A stretch of DNA of 64,000 nt, from contig NZ_LGHT01000041.1 in NCBI RefSeq assembly GCF_001202035.1, forward strand, positions 62,001 through 126,000, given 5' to 3'. Numbering within the stretch: position 1 is the first letter of the stretch; every line of letters starts with the position of its first letter. Source of the DNA: Pseudorhodobacter wandonensis (GTDB taxonomy: Bacteria; Pseudomonadota; Alphaproteobacteria; Rhodobacterales; Rhodobacteraceae). Position numbers and translations under genes: made by a program. Positions 28,740-37,403 of the stretch are shown here, one piece after another. Under the pieces are notes generated by a model. The model ran no database searches and was not told where the DNA came from. It saw only the letters and a program-made list of their open reading frames with translations.

Positions 28740-29036
28740 TAATGTTTGCGCTCACAGCAACAAGGGCGTGACAGCCTGCGCCGTGACCGCAAGACTTTGG
28801 TATTTGCCACGGCCCCGACTCTGCAACCAATGCCACAAGGCCTTTCCTGCCCAATATTGTGATCACGCGACATAATTTCGTGATCACAAACCCGATTTTT
28901 CGCACCTTCCGCCCGATAATTTAGTTGTTTTTTCTGCTACAAGGCGTGACTCAGGGCAAAAATACGTTATTCATAAGCAAAGCAGATAGCCTTAATACGG
29001 GCCCGTCCCGTAAGGCGCAGCCACGAGGGATTGATT
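28740..29036. other. Gene-free interval upstream of sdhC
   Basis: This 297-base gap has no gene I can support. It holds the sdhC operator pair at 28858-28888, an A+T-rich stretch around 28901-28940 that could be part of a promoter, and GAGGGA at 29025-29030 as the sdhC ribosome site. Confidence 0.6.
28858..28888. promoter_or_regulatory. Paired TGTGATCACA-like operators upstream of sdhC
   Basis: TGTGATCACG at 28858-28867 and CGTGATCACA at 28879-28888, each one base from the perfect palindrome, with centres 21 bp apart, exactly as upstream of sucC. They lie about 150 bases before the sdhC start. Confidence 0.75.
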
Positions 29037-29423
29037 ATGGCCGAAACAAAGCGGGTTGAACGCCCCCTTTCCCCCCACCTTCAAATTTACCGCCCGCAGC
29101 TTACCTCGATCACGTCAATCCTGACGCGCATAACGGGCAACGGGCTGATCGTCGGCACAATACTTGCGGTCTGGTGGTTGCTGGCCGCCGCAACCTCGCC
29201 CGAATATTTCGCCACGGCAAACGCCGTTGCGACCTCGTGGTTCGGCGATCTGGTCTTTACCTGCTCGCTTTGGGCGATCTGGTATCACTACCTTGCGGGC
29301 CTGCGTCACCTCTATTTCGATGCGGGCAAAGGCCTTGATATCCCCACCGCCGAAAAGCTCGGCTGGGCGGTTATCGGCGGCTCGGTCGTCTTGACCATCC
29401 TCACCATCATTCTTGTGCAATAA
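29037..29423 (+). CDS. sdhC: Succinate dehydrogenase cytochrome b556 subunit
   Basis: A 128-residue membrane anchor of complex II with three hydrophobic helices. The ubiquinone-site signature RPLSPHLQIYRPQLTSITSI is at the N terminus, and the haem His lies in HYLAGLRHLYFDAGKG. The ATG at 29037 is used because GAGGGA at 29025-29030 is six bases upstream; a TTG at 29031 is too close to it. First gene of the sdh operon, with the operator pair upstream. Confidence 0.95.
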   Translation: MAETKRVERPLSPHLQIYRPQLTSITSILTRITGNGLIVGTILAVWWLLAAATSPEYFATANAVATSWFGDLVFTCSLWAIWYHYLAGLRHLYFDAGKGLDIPTAEKLGWAVIGGSVVLTILTIILVQ

Positions 29424-29433
29424 GGGGGCGATC

Positions 29434-29805
29434 ATGCGTTACCTAACAGACCGCAAACGCGCCATGGGCAAGGGTTCGGCCCATACCGGTACCGAACACC
29501 ACTGGTACATGACCGTTTCCGCCGTGGCCCTCGCCTTCATGGTGCCGACATGGCTTTATATCTTCGGCTCGGCCCTCGGCGGCACCCAAGAAGAAGTCGT
29601 CGCCACCTTTAGCCATCCGTTCCCTGCCATCCTGACCGGCCTTGTGCTATTTGTCGGCATGCAGCACTTTGCCAAAGGCGCCACAATGATGATCGAAGAT
29701 TACGCCCGCGGCTCGGCCCGCAAGGGGCTCGTCATCCTCGCCATTTCAATCTCTTACGCGATCACCGCGACCGGGCTTTTCGCCTTGATCCGTATCGCGC
29801 TCTGA
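29434..29805 (+). CDS. sdhD: Succinate dehydrogenase membrane anchor subunit
   Basis: A 123-residue subunit with three transmembrane helices that, with SdhC, binds haem b and quinone. It begins [20 protein letters not shown] and has the conserved [38 protein letters not shown], with a His and an Asp-Tyr pair, is typical of the alphaproteobacterial SdhD. It starts ten bases after the sdhC stop and is followed by sdhA after ten bases. Confidence 0.93.
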   Translation: MRYLTDRKRAMGKGSAHTGTEHHWYMTVSAVALAFMVPTWLYIFGSALGGTQEEVVATFSHPFPAILTGLVLFVGMQHFAKGATMMIEDYARGSARKGLVILAISISYAITATGLFALIRIAL

Positions 29806-29815
29806 AGGACTGACC

Positions 29816-31618
29816 ATGACCGCATATGAATATGAAACCCATGACTATGATGTTGTTGTGGTGGGGGCTGGCGGTGCCGGCCTGCGTGCAACGCTTGGCA
29901 TGGCCGAACAAGGCCTGCGCACCGCTTGCGTGACCAAGGTTTTCCCGACCCGCTCGCACACCGTTGCGGCCCAAGGCGGCATCGCGGCGTCCCTGTCGAA
30001 CATGGGCCCCGACAACTGGCAGTGGCACATGTATGACACTGTCAAAGGCTCTGACTGGCTGGGCGACACCGATGCGATGGAATACCTCGCCCGCGAAGCG
30101 CCCAAGGCGGTGTATGAGCTTGAACACTACGGCGTGCCATTCTCGCGCACCGAAGAGGGCAAGATTTACCAGCGCCCCTTCGGTGGCCATACCACCGAAT
30201 TTGGTGAAGGCCCGCCCGTACAACGTACCTGCGCCGCAGCCGACCGTACCGGCCACGCCATTTTGCACACGCTTTACGGCCAATCACTGAAAAACAACGC
30301 CGAATTCTTTATCGAATATTTCGCGCTTGATCTGATCATCACCGATGGTCGCTGCACCGGTATCGTCGCGTGGAAACTCGACGATGGCACGATCCATGTG
30401 TTCAACGCCAAAATGGTCGTTCTGGCCACCGGCGGTTACGGTCGCGCCTATTTCAGCGCCACCTCGGCCCATACCTGCACCGGCGACGGTAACGGCATGG
30501 TCGCCCGCGCTGGTCTGCCGCTGCAAGATATGGAATTCGTGCAGTTCCACCCCACCGGCATCTACGGTTCGGGCTGCCTGATCACCGAAGGCGCGCGCGG
30601 CGAAGGCGGCTATCTGACCAACTCGGAAGGCGAGCGTTTCATGGAACGCTACGCCCCGACCTACAAAGATCTGGCCAGCCGCGATGTTGTATCGCGCTGC
30701 ATGACCATTGAAATCCGCGAAGGCCGCGGCGTTGGCCCGAATAAGGACCACATCCACCTGAACCTGAACCACCTGCCCAAGGCGACGCTCGATTTGCGCC
30801 TGCCGGGCATTTCGGAATCCGCCCGCATCTTCGCCGGCGTCGATCTGCAAAAAGAGCCGATCCCCGTTATCCCGACCGTGCATTACAACATGGGCGGCAT
30901 TCCGACCAACTACTTTGGCGAGGTGCTGAACCCCACCGCCAAGAACCCCGACGCCATCTTCCCCGGCCTGATGGCTGTGGGCGAGGCAGGCTGCGCATCC
31001 GTTCACGGCGCCAACCGCCTCGGCTCGAACTCCCTGATCGACCTCGTGGTATTCGGCCGTGCCGCCGCCATCCGCGCGGGCGAGATTGTGAACCCCAAGG
31101 AACGCAACGCCCCTGTGAACAAGGTCGAAGTTGACAAAGCCTTGGGTCGTTTCGACGCCGTGCGCCACGCCAACGGCTCGGTGCCCACCGCCGATCTGCG
31201 CCTTGAAATGCAAAAAACCATGCAGGCCGATGCGGCCGTGTTCCGCACCGATAAAACGCTGGCCGAAGGTGTCGTGAAAATGACCGCCATCGCCGCGAAA
31301 ATGGATGACCTCAAGGTCACAGACCGCTCGATGGTCTGGAACTCGGATCTGATGGAAACGCTGGAACTGGGCAACCTGATGCCCAACGCCCTTGCCACCA
31401 TCGTCGCCGCCGAGGCCCGCAAGGAATCGCGCGGCGCCCATGCGCACGAAGACTACCCCGATCGTGACGACAAAAACTGGCGCGTCCACAGCCTTGCGCA
31501 TGTGGTCGGCAACAAGGTCACACTGTCCACACGCCCCGTCCACATGGACCCGCTGACCAAACACGAAGACGGCGGGATCGATCTGAAAAAGATCGCCCCC
31601 AAAGCGCGGGTGTACTGA
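29816..31618 (+). CDS. sdhA: Succinate dehydrogenase flavoprotein subunit
   Basis: A 600-residue FAD subunit that oxidises succinate to fumarate. The dinucleotide fold is [16 protein letters not shown] (residues 13-28). The covalent FAD attachment is His48 in [12 protein letters not shown]. The active-site region is [20 protein letters not shown], and the capping region has [12 protein letters not shown] and [19 protein letters not shown]. The length is normal. The TGA shares its last A with the ATG of the next gene. Confidence 0.98.
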   Translation: MTAYEYETHDYDVVVVGAGGAGLRATLGMAEQGLRTACVTKVFPTRSHTVAAQGGIAASLSNMGPDNWQWHMYDTVKGSDWLGDTDAMEYLAREAPKAVYELEHYGVPFSRTEEGKIYQRPFGGHTTEFGEGPPVQRTCAAADRTGHAILHTLYGQSLKNNAEFFIEYFALDLIITDGRCTGIVAWKLDDGTIHVFNAKMVVLATGGYGRAYFSATSAHTCTGDGNGMVARAGLPLQDMEFVQFHPTGIYGSGCLITEGARGEGGYLTNSEGERFMERYAPTYKDLASRDVVSRCMTIEIREGRGVGPNKDHIHLNLNHLPKATLDLRLPGISESARIFAGVDLQKEPIPVIPTVHYNMGGIPTNYFGEVLNPTAKNPDAIFPGLMAVGEAGCASVHGANRLGSNSLIDLVVFGRAAAIRAGEIVNPKERNAPVNKVEVDKALGRFDAVRHANGSVPTADLRLEMQKTMQADAAVFRTDKTLAEGVVKMTAIAAKMDDLKVTDRSMVWNSDLMETLELGNLMPNALATIVAAEARKESRGAHAHEDYPDRDDKNWRVHSLAHVVGNKVTLSTRPVHMDPLTKHEDGGIDLKKIAPKARVY

Positions 31619-31932
31619 TGCGCGCGGCTCTTGTCCTTACGCTTTTCATCGCGGCCTGCACATCTACGGGCGATGTCGGCCTCGATGTGCTCCGCGCCAC
31701 GGCAAAAACCGTGGTCCTGCCCGTGGTGCAACAACGCCTCCCCGGCCCGCAGGCCGAGGCGGTAACGATCTGCGTCCTCGACAATGCCAGCAGGGATGAG
31801 ATCGTCTCGCTTGCGAAAGATGTCGGCACCCGCGCCGGCAGCAGCACCGTGCAAACCATTGCCACCATCCTGCAACGGCCCAACACAGTGCAATGCGTGC
31901 TGCGCGCAGGTCTGCCGGGGTTGACCCTATGA
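31618..31932 (+). CDS. Small lipoprotein within the sdh operon (1)
   Basis: A 104-residue protein with a lipoprotein signal (RAALVLTLFIAAC lipobox). The mature domain has a pattern ICVLDNASRDEIVSLAKDV and a later Cys (VQCVLRAG). No family is recognised, but similar small genes occur between sdhA and sdhB in Rhodobacter-type operons. Its start codon overlaps the sdhA stop by one base and its stop overlaps the next start (ATGA), so translation is coupled. Confidence 0.8.
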   Translation: MRAALVLTLFIAACTSTGDVGLDVLRATAKTVVLPVVQQRLPGPQAEAVTICVLDNASRDEIVSLAKDVGTRAGSSTVQTIATILQRPNTVQCVLRAGLPGLTL

Positions 31933-32225
31933 TCCGGCTTGGCGTTCTGCCTGCCTTGCTGGCCATGGCCGCCTGCGGCCCGGTCACGCTTGCGCAAGCC
32001 GAACGCCAATGCCTTGCCCGCGCCTATGATGCCTCTGGCCCGCATGGCTCGGTCGGGGTTGGCGTCGGTGGTGATGGCAAAGCCAAGGCCAAAGTGTCGC
32101 TTGGCATCAGCTCTGATTATCTGATGGGCCGCGACCCTTCGGCCGTTTATGACCAATGCGTCTTTCAAAAATCCGGCCAGATGCCCAGCCAGCCGCTCTA
32201 TGCGCGCACCGATTGGAAAGGCTAG
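31929..32225 (+). CDS. Small lipoprotein within the sdh operon (2)
   Basis: A 98-residue protein with the lipobox LLAMAACG. The mature domain contains AQAERQCLARAYDAS, a Gly-rich GSVGVGVGGDGKAKAKVSLG and a C-terminal YDQCVFQKSG. Two cysteines may pair. It overlaps the preceding lipoprotein gene by four bases. The function is unknown; its location suggests a complex II-associated or assembly role, but that is inference from position only. Confidence 0.8.
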   Translation: MIRLGVLPALLAMAACGPVTLAQAERQCLARAYDASGPHGSVGVGVGGDGKAKAKVSLGISSDYLMGRDPSAVYDQCVFQKSGQMPSQPLYARTDWKG

Positions 32226-32228
32226 GCC

Positions 32229-32975
32229 GTGGCACCCGAACCCAACACAATCGACCGCGCCCAGGTAAACCGCTTTTTGCGGCGCAAGGGGTTAACGGCC
32301 AATGCCGACAAATCCCGTGCCGAGCATCTGCAATGCTTTGGCCTTGCCCCCGATGTCGTGTTTGATGTTGGCGTCGATACCGGCACCCCGATGCTGTATC
32401 GCGCCTTTCCCAACGCACGCTTTGCCCTGATCGACCCGCGCCCCGAATCCCGCACGGCCCTGACCGGCGCTGATGCCCCGCGTGATGCGCAGTTCTTTGA
32501 AACCGCACTTGGGGCGACCAATGGCACGCTTACCCTGACCATCCCGCATTCCGCCAAAGGCGAACAAGGCGCAATGGCCAGCCTGCGCCACCGCACCGAC
32601 CGCCTGTCCGCCAAGTTCACCAAAACTGAAACCCGTCAGGTTCCCGTCACCACGCTCGACAGTATCGCCGCCCAATTTCCCGGCCGCGTCGGCCTTAAAA
32701 TCGATACCGAAGGGTATGAGGATGACGTGCTGCAAGGCGCCACGCAAACCCTGCTGCGCACCGATTTTGTGATCCTAGAAATGTCGCTGACCCAGCGTTT
32801 CGCTGGCCTCGCCCCGCCTTCACAGCTCATCACCCGCCTTGCTGCCGCCGGCCTTGAATTCCGCGATGTCCTGCGGATGACAGGCGATGGCAAAGGCGGC
32901 GGCGCGCCCCGCCTGATGGACGTTCTTTTCACCCGGTGGCCCGCCCATGCCCCGGCCCCCACAACCGTTTCTTAA
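32229..32975 (+). CDS. FkbM family methyltransferase
   Basis: A 248-residue SAM-dependent methyltransferase of the FkbM type. [15 protein letters not shown] is the SAM-binding motif I, with a Gly-rich loop altered to [15 protein letters not shown] is the following acidic strand. [20 protein letters not shown] and DFVILEMSL match the FkbM C-terminal motifs. FkbM members modify sugars or small molecules. A GTG start at 32229 is used. It lies between the second lipoprotein and sdhB, an unusual place for this family. Confidence 0.85.
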   Translation: MAPEPNTIDRAQVNRFLRRKGLTANADKSRAEHLQCFGLAPDVVFDVGVDTGTPMLYRAFPNARFALIDPRPESRTALTGADAPRDAQFFETALGATNGTLTLTIPHSAKGEQGAMASLRHRTDRLSAKFTKTETRQVPVTTLDSIAAQFPGRVGLKIDTEGYEDDVLQGATQTLLRTDFVILEMSLTQRFAGLAPPSQLITRLAAAGLEFRDVLRMTGDGKGGGAPRLMDVLFTRWPAHAPAPTTVS

Positions 32976-32989
32976 TAGGAGAGGGACCC

Positions 32990-33766
32990 ATGGTTCAATT
33001 CACCCTGCCCAAAAACTCCACCATCCGCACTGGCAAAACCTGGCCAAAACCCAGCGGCACCAACATCCGCAAATTCAGCATCTATCGCTGGACGCCCGAT
33101 GATGGCGAAAACCCGCGGGTTGATACCTATTTCGTCGATATGGATACTTGCGGGCCCATGGTCCTCGACGCCCTGATCAAAATCAAGAATGAGATCGACC
33201 CAACCCTCACCTTCCGCCGGTCCTGCCGCGAAGGTATCTGCGGCTCTTGCGCGATGAACATCGGCGGCATCAACACTCTGGCCTGCATTTACGGGCTGGA
33301 TGAGGTAAAGGGCGATGTCAAAATCTACCCGCTGCCGCACATGCCCGTGGTCCGCGACCTGATCCCCGATCTTAACCACTTCTACGCCCAGCATGCCTCG
33401 ATCATGCCATGGCTGGAAACCAAAACCAACACCCCCGCCAAGGAATGGAAGCAATCGATTGAAGATCGTGAAAAGCTTGACGGGCTCTATGAATGCGTGA
33501 TGTGCGCCTGCTGCTCCACCTCTTGCCCCAGCTACTGGTGGAACTCTGATCGCTACCTCGGGCCGGCCGCTTTGCTGCACGCCTATCGCTGGATCATCGA
33601 CTCACGCGATGAGGCAACGCCAGAACGTCTCGACGACCTCGAAGACCCGTTCAAACTCTACCGTTGCCACACCATTATGAACTGCGCCAAAACCTGCCCC
33701 AAAGGGCTGAACCCGGCCAAAGCGATTGCCGAGATCAAAAAGAAAATGGTCGAACGCGTCGTCTAA
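32990..33766 (+). CDS. sdhB: Succinate dehydrogenase iron-sulphur subunit
   Basis: A 258-residue subunit with three Fe-S clusters. A plant-type ferredoxin domain has [16 protein letters not shown] and the later LAC for [2Fe-2S]. The C-terminal domain has [16 protein letters not shown] and [17 protein letters not shown] for the [4Fe-4S] and [3Fe-4S] clusters. The start at 32990 ([13 protein letters not shown]) is preceded by AGGAGAGGG. Last gene of the sdh operon. Confidence 0.97.
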   Translation: MVQFTLPKNSTIRTGKTWPKPSGTNIRKFSIYRWTPDDGENPRVDTYFVDMDTCGPMVLDALIKIKNEIDPTLTFRRSCREGICGSCAMNIGGINTLACIYGLDEVKGDVKIYPLPHMPVVRDLIPDLNHFYAQHASIMPWLETKTNTPAKEWKQSIEDREKLDGLYECVMCACCSTSCPSYWWNSDRYLGPAALLHAYRWIIDSRDEATPERLDDLEDPFKLYRCHTIMNCAKTCPKGLNPAKAIAEIKKKMVERVV

Positions 33767-33773
33767 AATCACA

Positions 33774-33803
33774 GGCCCAAGGCGCAACATACCGTCTTGG
33801 GCC
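33774..33803 (+). terminator. Possible terminator after sdhB
   Basis: An 8-bp inverted repeat GGCCCAAG / CTTGGGCC with a 14-base loop just past the sdhB stop, directly before a family B repeat. There is no T tract, so it is a weak candidate. Confidence 0.4.
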
Positions 33804-33806
33804 CCA

Positions 33807-33837
33807 TCATCTATCCAAAAATATCCCCGCCGGAGGC
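33807..33837 (+). repeat. Dispersed intergenic repeat, family B
   Basis: A 31-bp element identical to that at 11334-11364, again placed just beyond a hairpin at a gene 3' end (sdhB). Confidence 0.8.
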
Positions 33838-33972
33838 TCCGCCCTCTACGATGCGCCGCCGTCTCAGGCCTGCCCCCACCGCAACGCTGCCTTGCAGAAA
33901 TCGCCGTTGTACCCCCCTCGGTTCAGGCCTAACCTACCCTCGGGAGGAACCCCGTGAAACCCGAGGTTCACA

Positions 33973-34113
33973 ATGAACGACCAAGCTAAAACCCCCGCTG
34001 AACTGGCGCTGGAAGTCCTTGAACTGGCCTTTGCCTATTATGATGCGCCACCGTCCAGCCAATCCCAACAGCCCGAGCCGCAAGAATATTACGAATATTG
34101 CGCTGCGGCCTGA
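33973..34113 (+). CDS. Possible 46-residue protein
   Basis: A short frame beginning MNDQAKTPAELALEVLELA, then AYYDAPPSS and an acidic, Tyr-rich end (EPQEYYEYCAAA). GAGG lies seven bases upstream. I do not recognise the family. The composition, with Glu/Tyr/Pro runs, looks coding rather than random, but this is weak evidence. Confidence 0.4.
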   Translation: MNDQAKTPAELALEVLELAFAYYDAPPSSQSQQPEPQEYYEYCAAA

Positions 34114-34157
34114 TGCAATGCCTTTGCAGGCTCTGACAGGCATGGCATAACCGCGCC

Positions 34158-34358
34158 ATGCCTATACTTCTTCTCATCCTTCTGCTCGGCACCTTGCTGT
34201 TCATGTGGCTCTCGCGCCGCAACTCAACGCTCACCCGCGCCTGCCGCTGGCGGCTTGATCGGACAGGCGGCCCAAACCACTATCGCTGTACCGCCTGCAA
34301 CGCGGAAACCGATACCAAAGGCAAAGAGCCCCGCGATTGCCTGCGCCCCCGCCGGTAA
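34158..34358 (+). CDS. Small membrane-anchored Cys-pair protein
   Basis: A 66-residue protein with one N-terminal transmembrane helix (LLLILLLGTLLFMWL), a basic RR stop-transfer segment, and a soluble tail with YRCTACNAETD, a zinc-ribbon-like Cys-x-x-Cys pair, plus a later Cys. Only two closely spaced Cys are visible, so a full zinc ribbon would need a dimer or the other Cys. Similar small proteins occur in Rhodobacterales. The function is unknown. Confidence 0.65.
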   Translation: MPILLLILLLGTLLFMWLSRRNSTLTRACRWRLDRTGGPNHYRCTACNAETDTKGKEPRDCLRPRR

Positions 34359-34438
34359 ACCGCGAAACGCTTGGCAAGGCTTTCAAGTCCACCATCTTTC
34401 CGGCCCGCCGCCCCCCAAAATTTCCCAACAACAAATCC

Positions 34439-34460
34439 GTAGGGTGCGCTTCAGCGCACC
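34439..34460 (+). repeat. REP-like repeat, single copy
   Basis: A 22-bp copy of the element at 26034-26055 (GTAGGGTGCGCTTCAGCGCA then CC), identical to it. It lies in the gap between the Cys-pair protein and ychF. Confidence 0.7.
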
Positions 34461-34470
34461 CCCCCAAACG

Positions 34471-34505
34471 CAAAAACCCCCAAACCGCACCGCGGTTCAG
34501 GGGTT
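34471..34505 (-). terminator. Terminator of ychF
   Basis: On the minus strand AACCCC and AACCGC arms form a 12-bp stem with one internal mismatch pair, followed by GGGGGTTTTTG. It is about 90 bases past the ychF stop. Confidence 0.7.
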
Positions 34506-34595
34506 AACAACAGGTTAGTTTTATTCTGAAATATTAACAAAATCAACCGCTTGCGAAACTGTCCGCACGCGGTCATCCGGCCAGATCCGCCCCAA

Positions 34596-35693
34596 TCAGC
34601 CAGAAAACAAAAAGTGCAAAACGTCGCCGTCTTTCACCAGATAGGTCTTGCCCTCGACGCGAAACTTGCCCGCCTCTTTGGCCCCCGACTCGCCATTTCC
34701 AGCGATATAATCGTCATATCCAACCGTCTCCGCCCGGATAAACCCTTTTTCAAAATCACCATGAATAACCCCCGCCGCCTGCGGCGCCAGGGTGCCTTTT
34801 GAGATCGTCCAGGCCCGCGCTTCCTTGGGCCCGACCGTGAAATAAGTCTGCAATCCCAGCAGCTGATAGCCCGCGCGGATCAACCGGTCGAGACCCGCCT
34901 CTTCCAGCCCCATCTCACCCAAGAACATCTCGGCCTCATCAGCGGCAAGCTGGCTGATTTCTTCCTCGATCCGCGCCGAAATCACCACCATGCCGGCGCC
35001 TTGCTTGGCCGCCATTTCCGCCACGCGGGCAGATTGCGAATTCCCCTCCGCAGCCGAGCTTTCCTCGACGTTGCAGACAAAAAGCACAGGTTTCGAGGTC
35101 AAAAGCTGCAGCAGGCGCCAGTTCCGCTTGTCATCCTCAGCCACCTCGACCGACCGTGCCGGCCGCCCTTCTTCCAGCGCCACCTGCGCCAGCTTCAGCA
35201 GCCGCACCTGATCGCCTGCATCCTTGTCGCCGCCTTTGATCTTGCGAGCAAGGTTGGCCAGTCGCCGCTCAATCGATTCCAGATCCGACAGCATCAGTTC
35301 CGTTTCAATCGTCTCGGCATCGGCCACGGGGTCGATTTTGCCTTCGACATGGGTGATGTCATCATCTTCAAAACAGCGCAGAACATGGGCAATCGCATCA
35401 CATTCGCGGATGTTGGCCAGAAACTGGTTGCCCAGGCCTTCGCCCTTGCTCGCGCCGCGCACCAAACCCGCGATATCCACAAACGTCATCCGCGTCGGAA
35501 TGATGGTCTTGGACCCCGCAATCGCGGCCAGTTTTTCCAGCCGCGCATCCGGCACCGCCACATCACCCACGTTCGGCTCAATCGTGCAGAACGGAAAGTT
35601 CGCCGCCTGTGCCGCCGCCGTGCGGGTCAGCGCGTTGAAAAGGGTAGACTTGCCCACATTTGGCAGCCCGACGATCCCCATGCGAAATCCCAT
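34596..35693 (-). CDS. ychF: Redox-regulated ATPase YchF (Obg-family)
   Basis: A 365-residue P-loop protein of the Obg/YchF family. GLPNVGKSTLFNAL is the G1 loop at the N terminus and FVDIAGLVRGASKGEGLGNQF is the G3 region with its long switch. The C-terminal TGS-like domain ends in LVKDGDVLHFLFSG. YchF prefers ATP over GTP and binds ribosomes; it is linked to stress responses. The length is normal. It is monocistronic, with its own terminator. Confidence 0.96.
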   Translation of the reverse strand: MGFRMGIVGLPNVGKSTLFNALTRTAAAQAANFPFCTIEPNVGDVAVPDARLEKLAAIAGSKTIIPTRMTFVDIAGLVRGASKGEGLGNQFLANIRECDAIAHVLRCFEDDDITHVEGKIDPVADAETIETELMLSDLESIERRLANLARKIKGGDKDAGDQVRLLKLAQVALEEGRPARSVEVAEDDKRNWRLLQLLTSKPVLFVCNVEESSAAEGNSQSARVAEMAAKQGAGMVVISARIEEEISQLAADEAEMFLGEMGLEEAGLDRLIRAGYQLLGLQTYFTVGPKEARAWTISKGTLAPQAAGVIHGDFEKGFIRAETVGYDDYIAGNGESGAKEAGKFRVEGKTYLVKDGDVLHFLFSG

Positions 35694-35808
35694 GATCTAA
35701 TCTCCATTCATTTTCCAGCCCTCATAGGCCGAAACGCAGGCAATCCGCAAGCATCAGCCTTGGCAGATGCCTTCGTTGCTGACACACTGTCCCGCAGGAG
35801 GACTAACC

Positions 35809-36216
35809 ATGAGCTTTACCCCCTATATCCATTTTCAAGGCAACTGTGCCGAAGCGATGCAGTTTTACGCCGATCTTTTTGGCGGTGAGTTGACCCTGTT
35901 TCGGTATAGCGAGATGCCCGACGCCCCGCCAAACTATGCAAAAAGCGACCTGGTGATGAATTGCCATCTCCGAACCGAAACGGCGAGCTTTTACGCCTCG
36001 GATTTTCCACCTGATGAGGTCGGAGAGCCGCAGCAGGCCTTTTCCATCAGCCATGACGCCCCCGATGCCACACAGGCCAAGGCAATCTATGACCGGCTGA
36101 TGGAGGGCGGCACCGCGATCATGCCTTTTGGCCCCACCTTCTGGTCACCCGCTTTTGGCATGCTGAAAGATCGTTTTGGCACACATTGGATGATCTCGGT
36201 CCCCTATCCAGCGTAA
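35809..36216 (+). CDS. VOC family protein, PhnB-like
   Basis: A 135-residue protein of the PhnB/DUF1338-related VOC group: YIHFQGNCAEAMQFYADLFG at the N terminus and GTHWMISVPYP at the end. These are 3-demethylubiquinone-9 methyltransferase-like or glyoxalase-fold proteins, usually without a known substrate. The ATG at 35809 follows GCAGGAGG at 35794-35801. It lies between ychF (divergent) and trpA. Confidence 0.85.
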   Translation: MSFTPYIHFQGNCAEAMQFYADLFGGELTLFRYSEMPDAPPNYAKSDLVMNCHLRTETASFYASDFPPDEVGEPQQAFSISHDAPDATQAKAIYDRLMEGGTAIMPFGPTFWSPAFGMLKDRFGTHWMISVPYPA

Positions 36217-36279
36217 CGCCCATTGATTTCCGGCCCGGCATTGGGCAAACCGGACGGCGACACATATAAGGACGCCGCC

Positions 36280-37071
36280 ATGACCCGGATTGATCAAAAA
36301 TTTGCCGCGCTGAAAACGCAGGGTCGCAAGGCCTTTGTCTCCTATATCATGGCGGGCGATCCGGATGTTGAAACCTCATTGGCTGTGATGAAGGGCCTGC
36401 CGGGCGCAGGCGTCGATATTATCGAAATCGGTCTGCCCTTTACCGACCCGATGGCCGATGGCCAGACCATCCAGCTTGCCGGCCAACGCGCGCTGGAAGG
36501 CGGGATGACACTGAACAAAACACTGGCAATGGTGACCGAGTTTCGCAAAGGCGACGATACCACCCCGATCGTGCTCATGGGCTATTATAATCCGATCTAC
36601 AGCCGTGGCGTCGATCTGTTTTTAGAACAGGCCAAGGCGGCCGGCATTGACGGGTTGATCGTTGTCGATCTGCCGCCCGAAGAAGACGAAGAACTGTGCA
36701 TCCCCGCGCAAAAGGCCGGGCTGAACTTTATTCGCCTTGCCACGCCCACAACCGATGACAAGCGCCTGCCCAAAGTGCTGCAAAACACCTCTGGTTTTGT
36801 GTATTACGTATCAATCACGGGCATCACAGGCGCCGCAGCACCAAAGGCGGCCGATGTCGCCCCCGAGGTGACCCGGATCAAAGCCCAAACCGATTTGCCG
36901 GTGATTGTCGGCTTTGGCATCACCACACCCGATGCGGCACAGGCGATTGCCGGTATTGCCGATGGCTGCGTGGTCGGTTCGGCCATCGTCAAAGATATTG
37001 CCGAAGGCAAACCCGTAGCCGAGGTGCTGGCCCGCGTGGCCGCCCTCGCCGCTGGCGCGCATCGCGGATAA
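36280..37071 (+). CDS. trpA: Tryptophan synthase alpha subunit
   Basis: A 263-residue TIM barrel that cleaves indole-3-glycerol phosphate to indole. [16 protein letters not shown] and [17 protein letters not shown] hold the catalytic Glu and Asp. [12 protein letters not shown] and [19 protein letters not shown] form the phosphate-binding region. The ATG at 36280 matches the family start [12 protein letters not shown]. The partner trpB lies 11 kb away on the other strand, so the two subunits are not in one operon here. Confidence 0.95.
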   Translation: MTRIDQKFAALKTQGRKAFVSYIMAGDPDVETSLAVMKGLPGAGVDIIEIGLPFTDPMADGQTIQLAGQRALEGGMTLNKTLAMVTEFRKGDDTTPIVLMGYYNPIYSRGVDLFLEQAKAAGIDGLIVVDLPPEEDEELCIPAQKAGLNFIRLATPTTDDKRLPKVLQNTSGFVYYVSITGITGAAAPKAADVAPEVTRIKAQTDLPVIVGFGITTPDAAQAIAGIADGCVVGSAIVKDIAEGKPVAEVLARVAALAAGAHRG

Positions 37072-37076
37072 CCCAT

Positions 37077-37379
37077 ATGAAAGCCGATACAATGGTTCTG
37101 ACCATCCTTGCCCAAATCCACGTAGTTCCCGGCAAAGAGGATGCGCTGGTTGCAGAAATGCACAAGCTGATTGCCGCCACTAAGCAAGAGGCGGGCTGCC
37201 TGCAATATGATATGCATATCGACAACGATAACCCCGGTTTCATCATGTTCTATGAAAACTGGGAAACCCGCGATCTGTGGCTAGACCACATGAAAGCGCC
37301 ACATTTGGCGGCCTATAACGCAGCGACAAAGGGTTGGATCCAAAGCCTGACCTTGAACGAAATGACACGGGCCGGCTAA
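37077..37379 (+). CDS. Antibiotic biosynthesis monooxygenase (ABM) domain protein
   Basis: A 100-residue dimeric alpha-beta barrel protein with the ABM pattern LTILAQIHVVPGKEDALV, then EAGCLQYDMHIDNDNPGFIM and FYENWETRDLWLDHM. Family members include quinone-forming monooxygenases and haem-degrading enzymes; most bacterial ones are uncharacterised. It starts six bases after the trpA stop. Met6 (37092) is an equally good start. Confidence 0.85.
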   Translation: MKADTMVLTILAQIHVVPGKEDALVAEMHKLIAATKQEAGCLQYDMHIDNDNPGFIMFYENWETRDLWLDHMKAPHLAAYNAATKGWIQSLTLNEMTRAG

Positions 37380-37403
37380 GCGCCCGCAACCTATGGGGCT
37401 GAT

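Noticed and set aside
30284-31564. Long minus-strand open frame opposite sdhA
   Set aside because: It is antisense to a perfect sdhA and lacks any recognisable domain.
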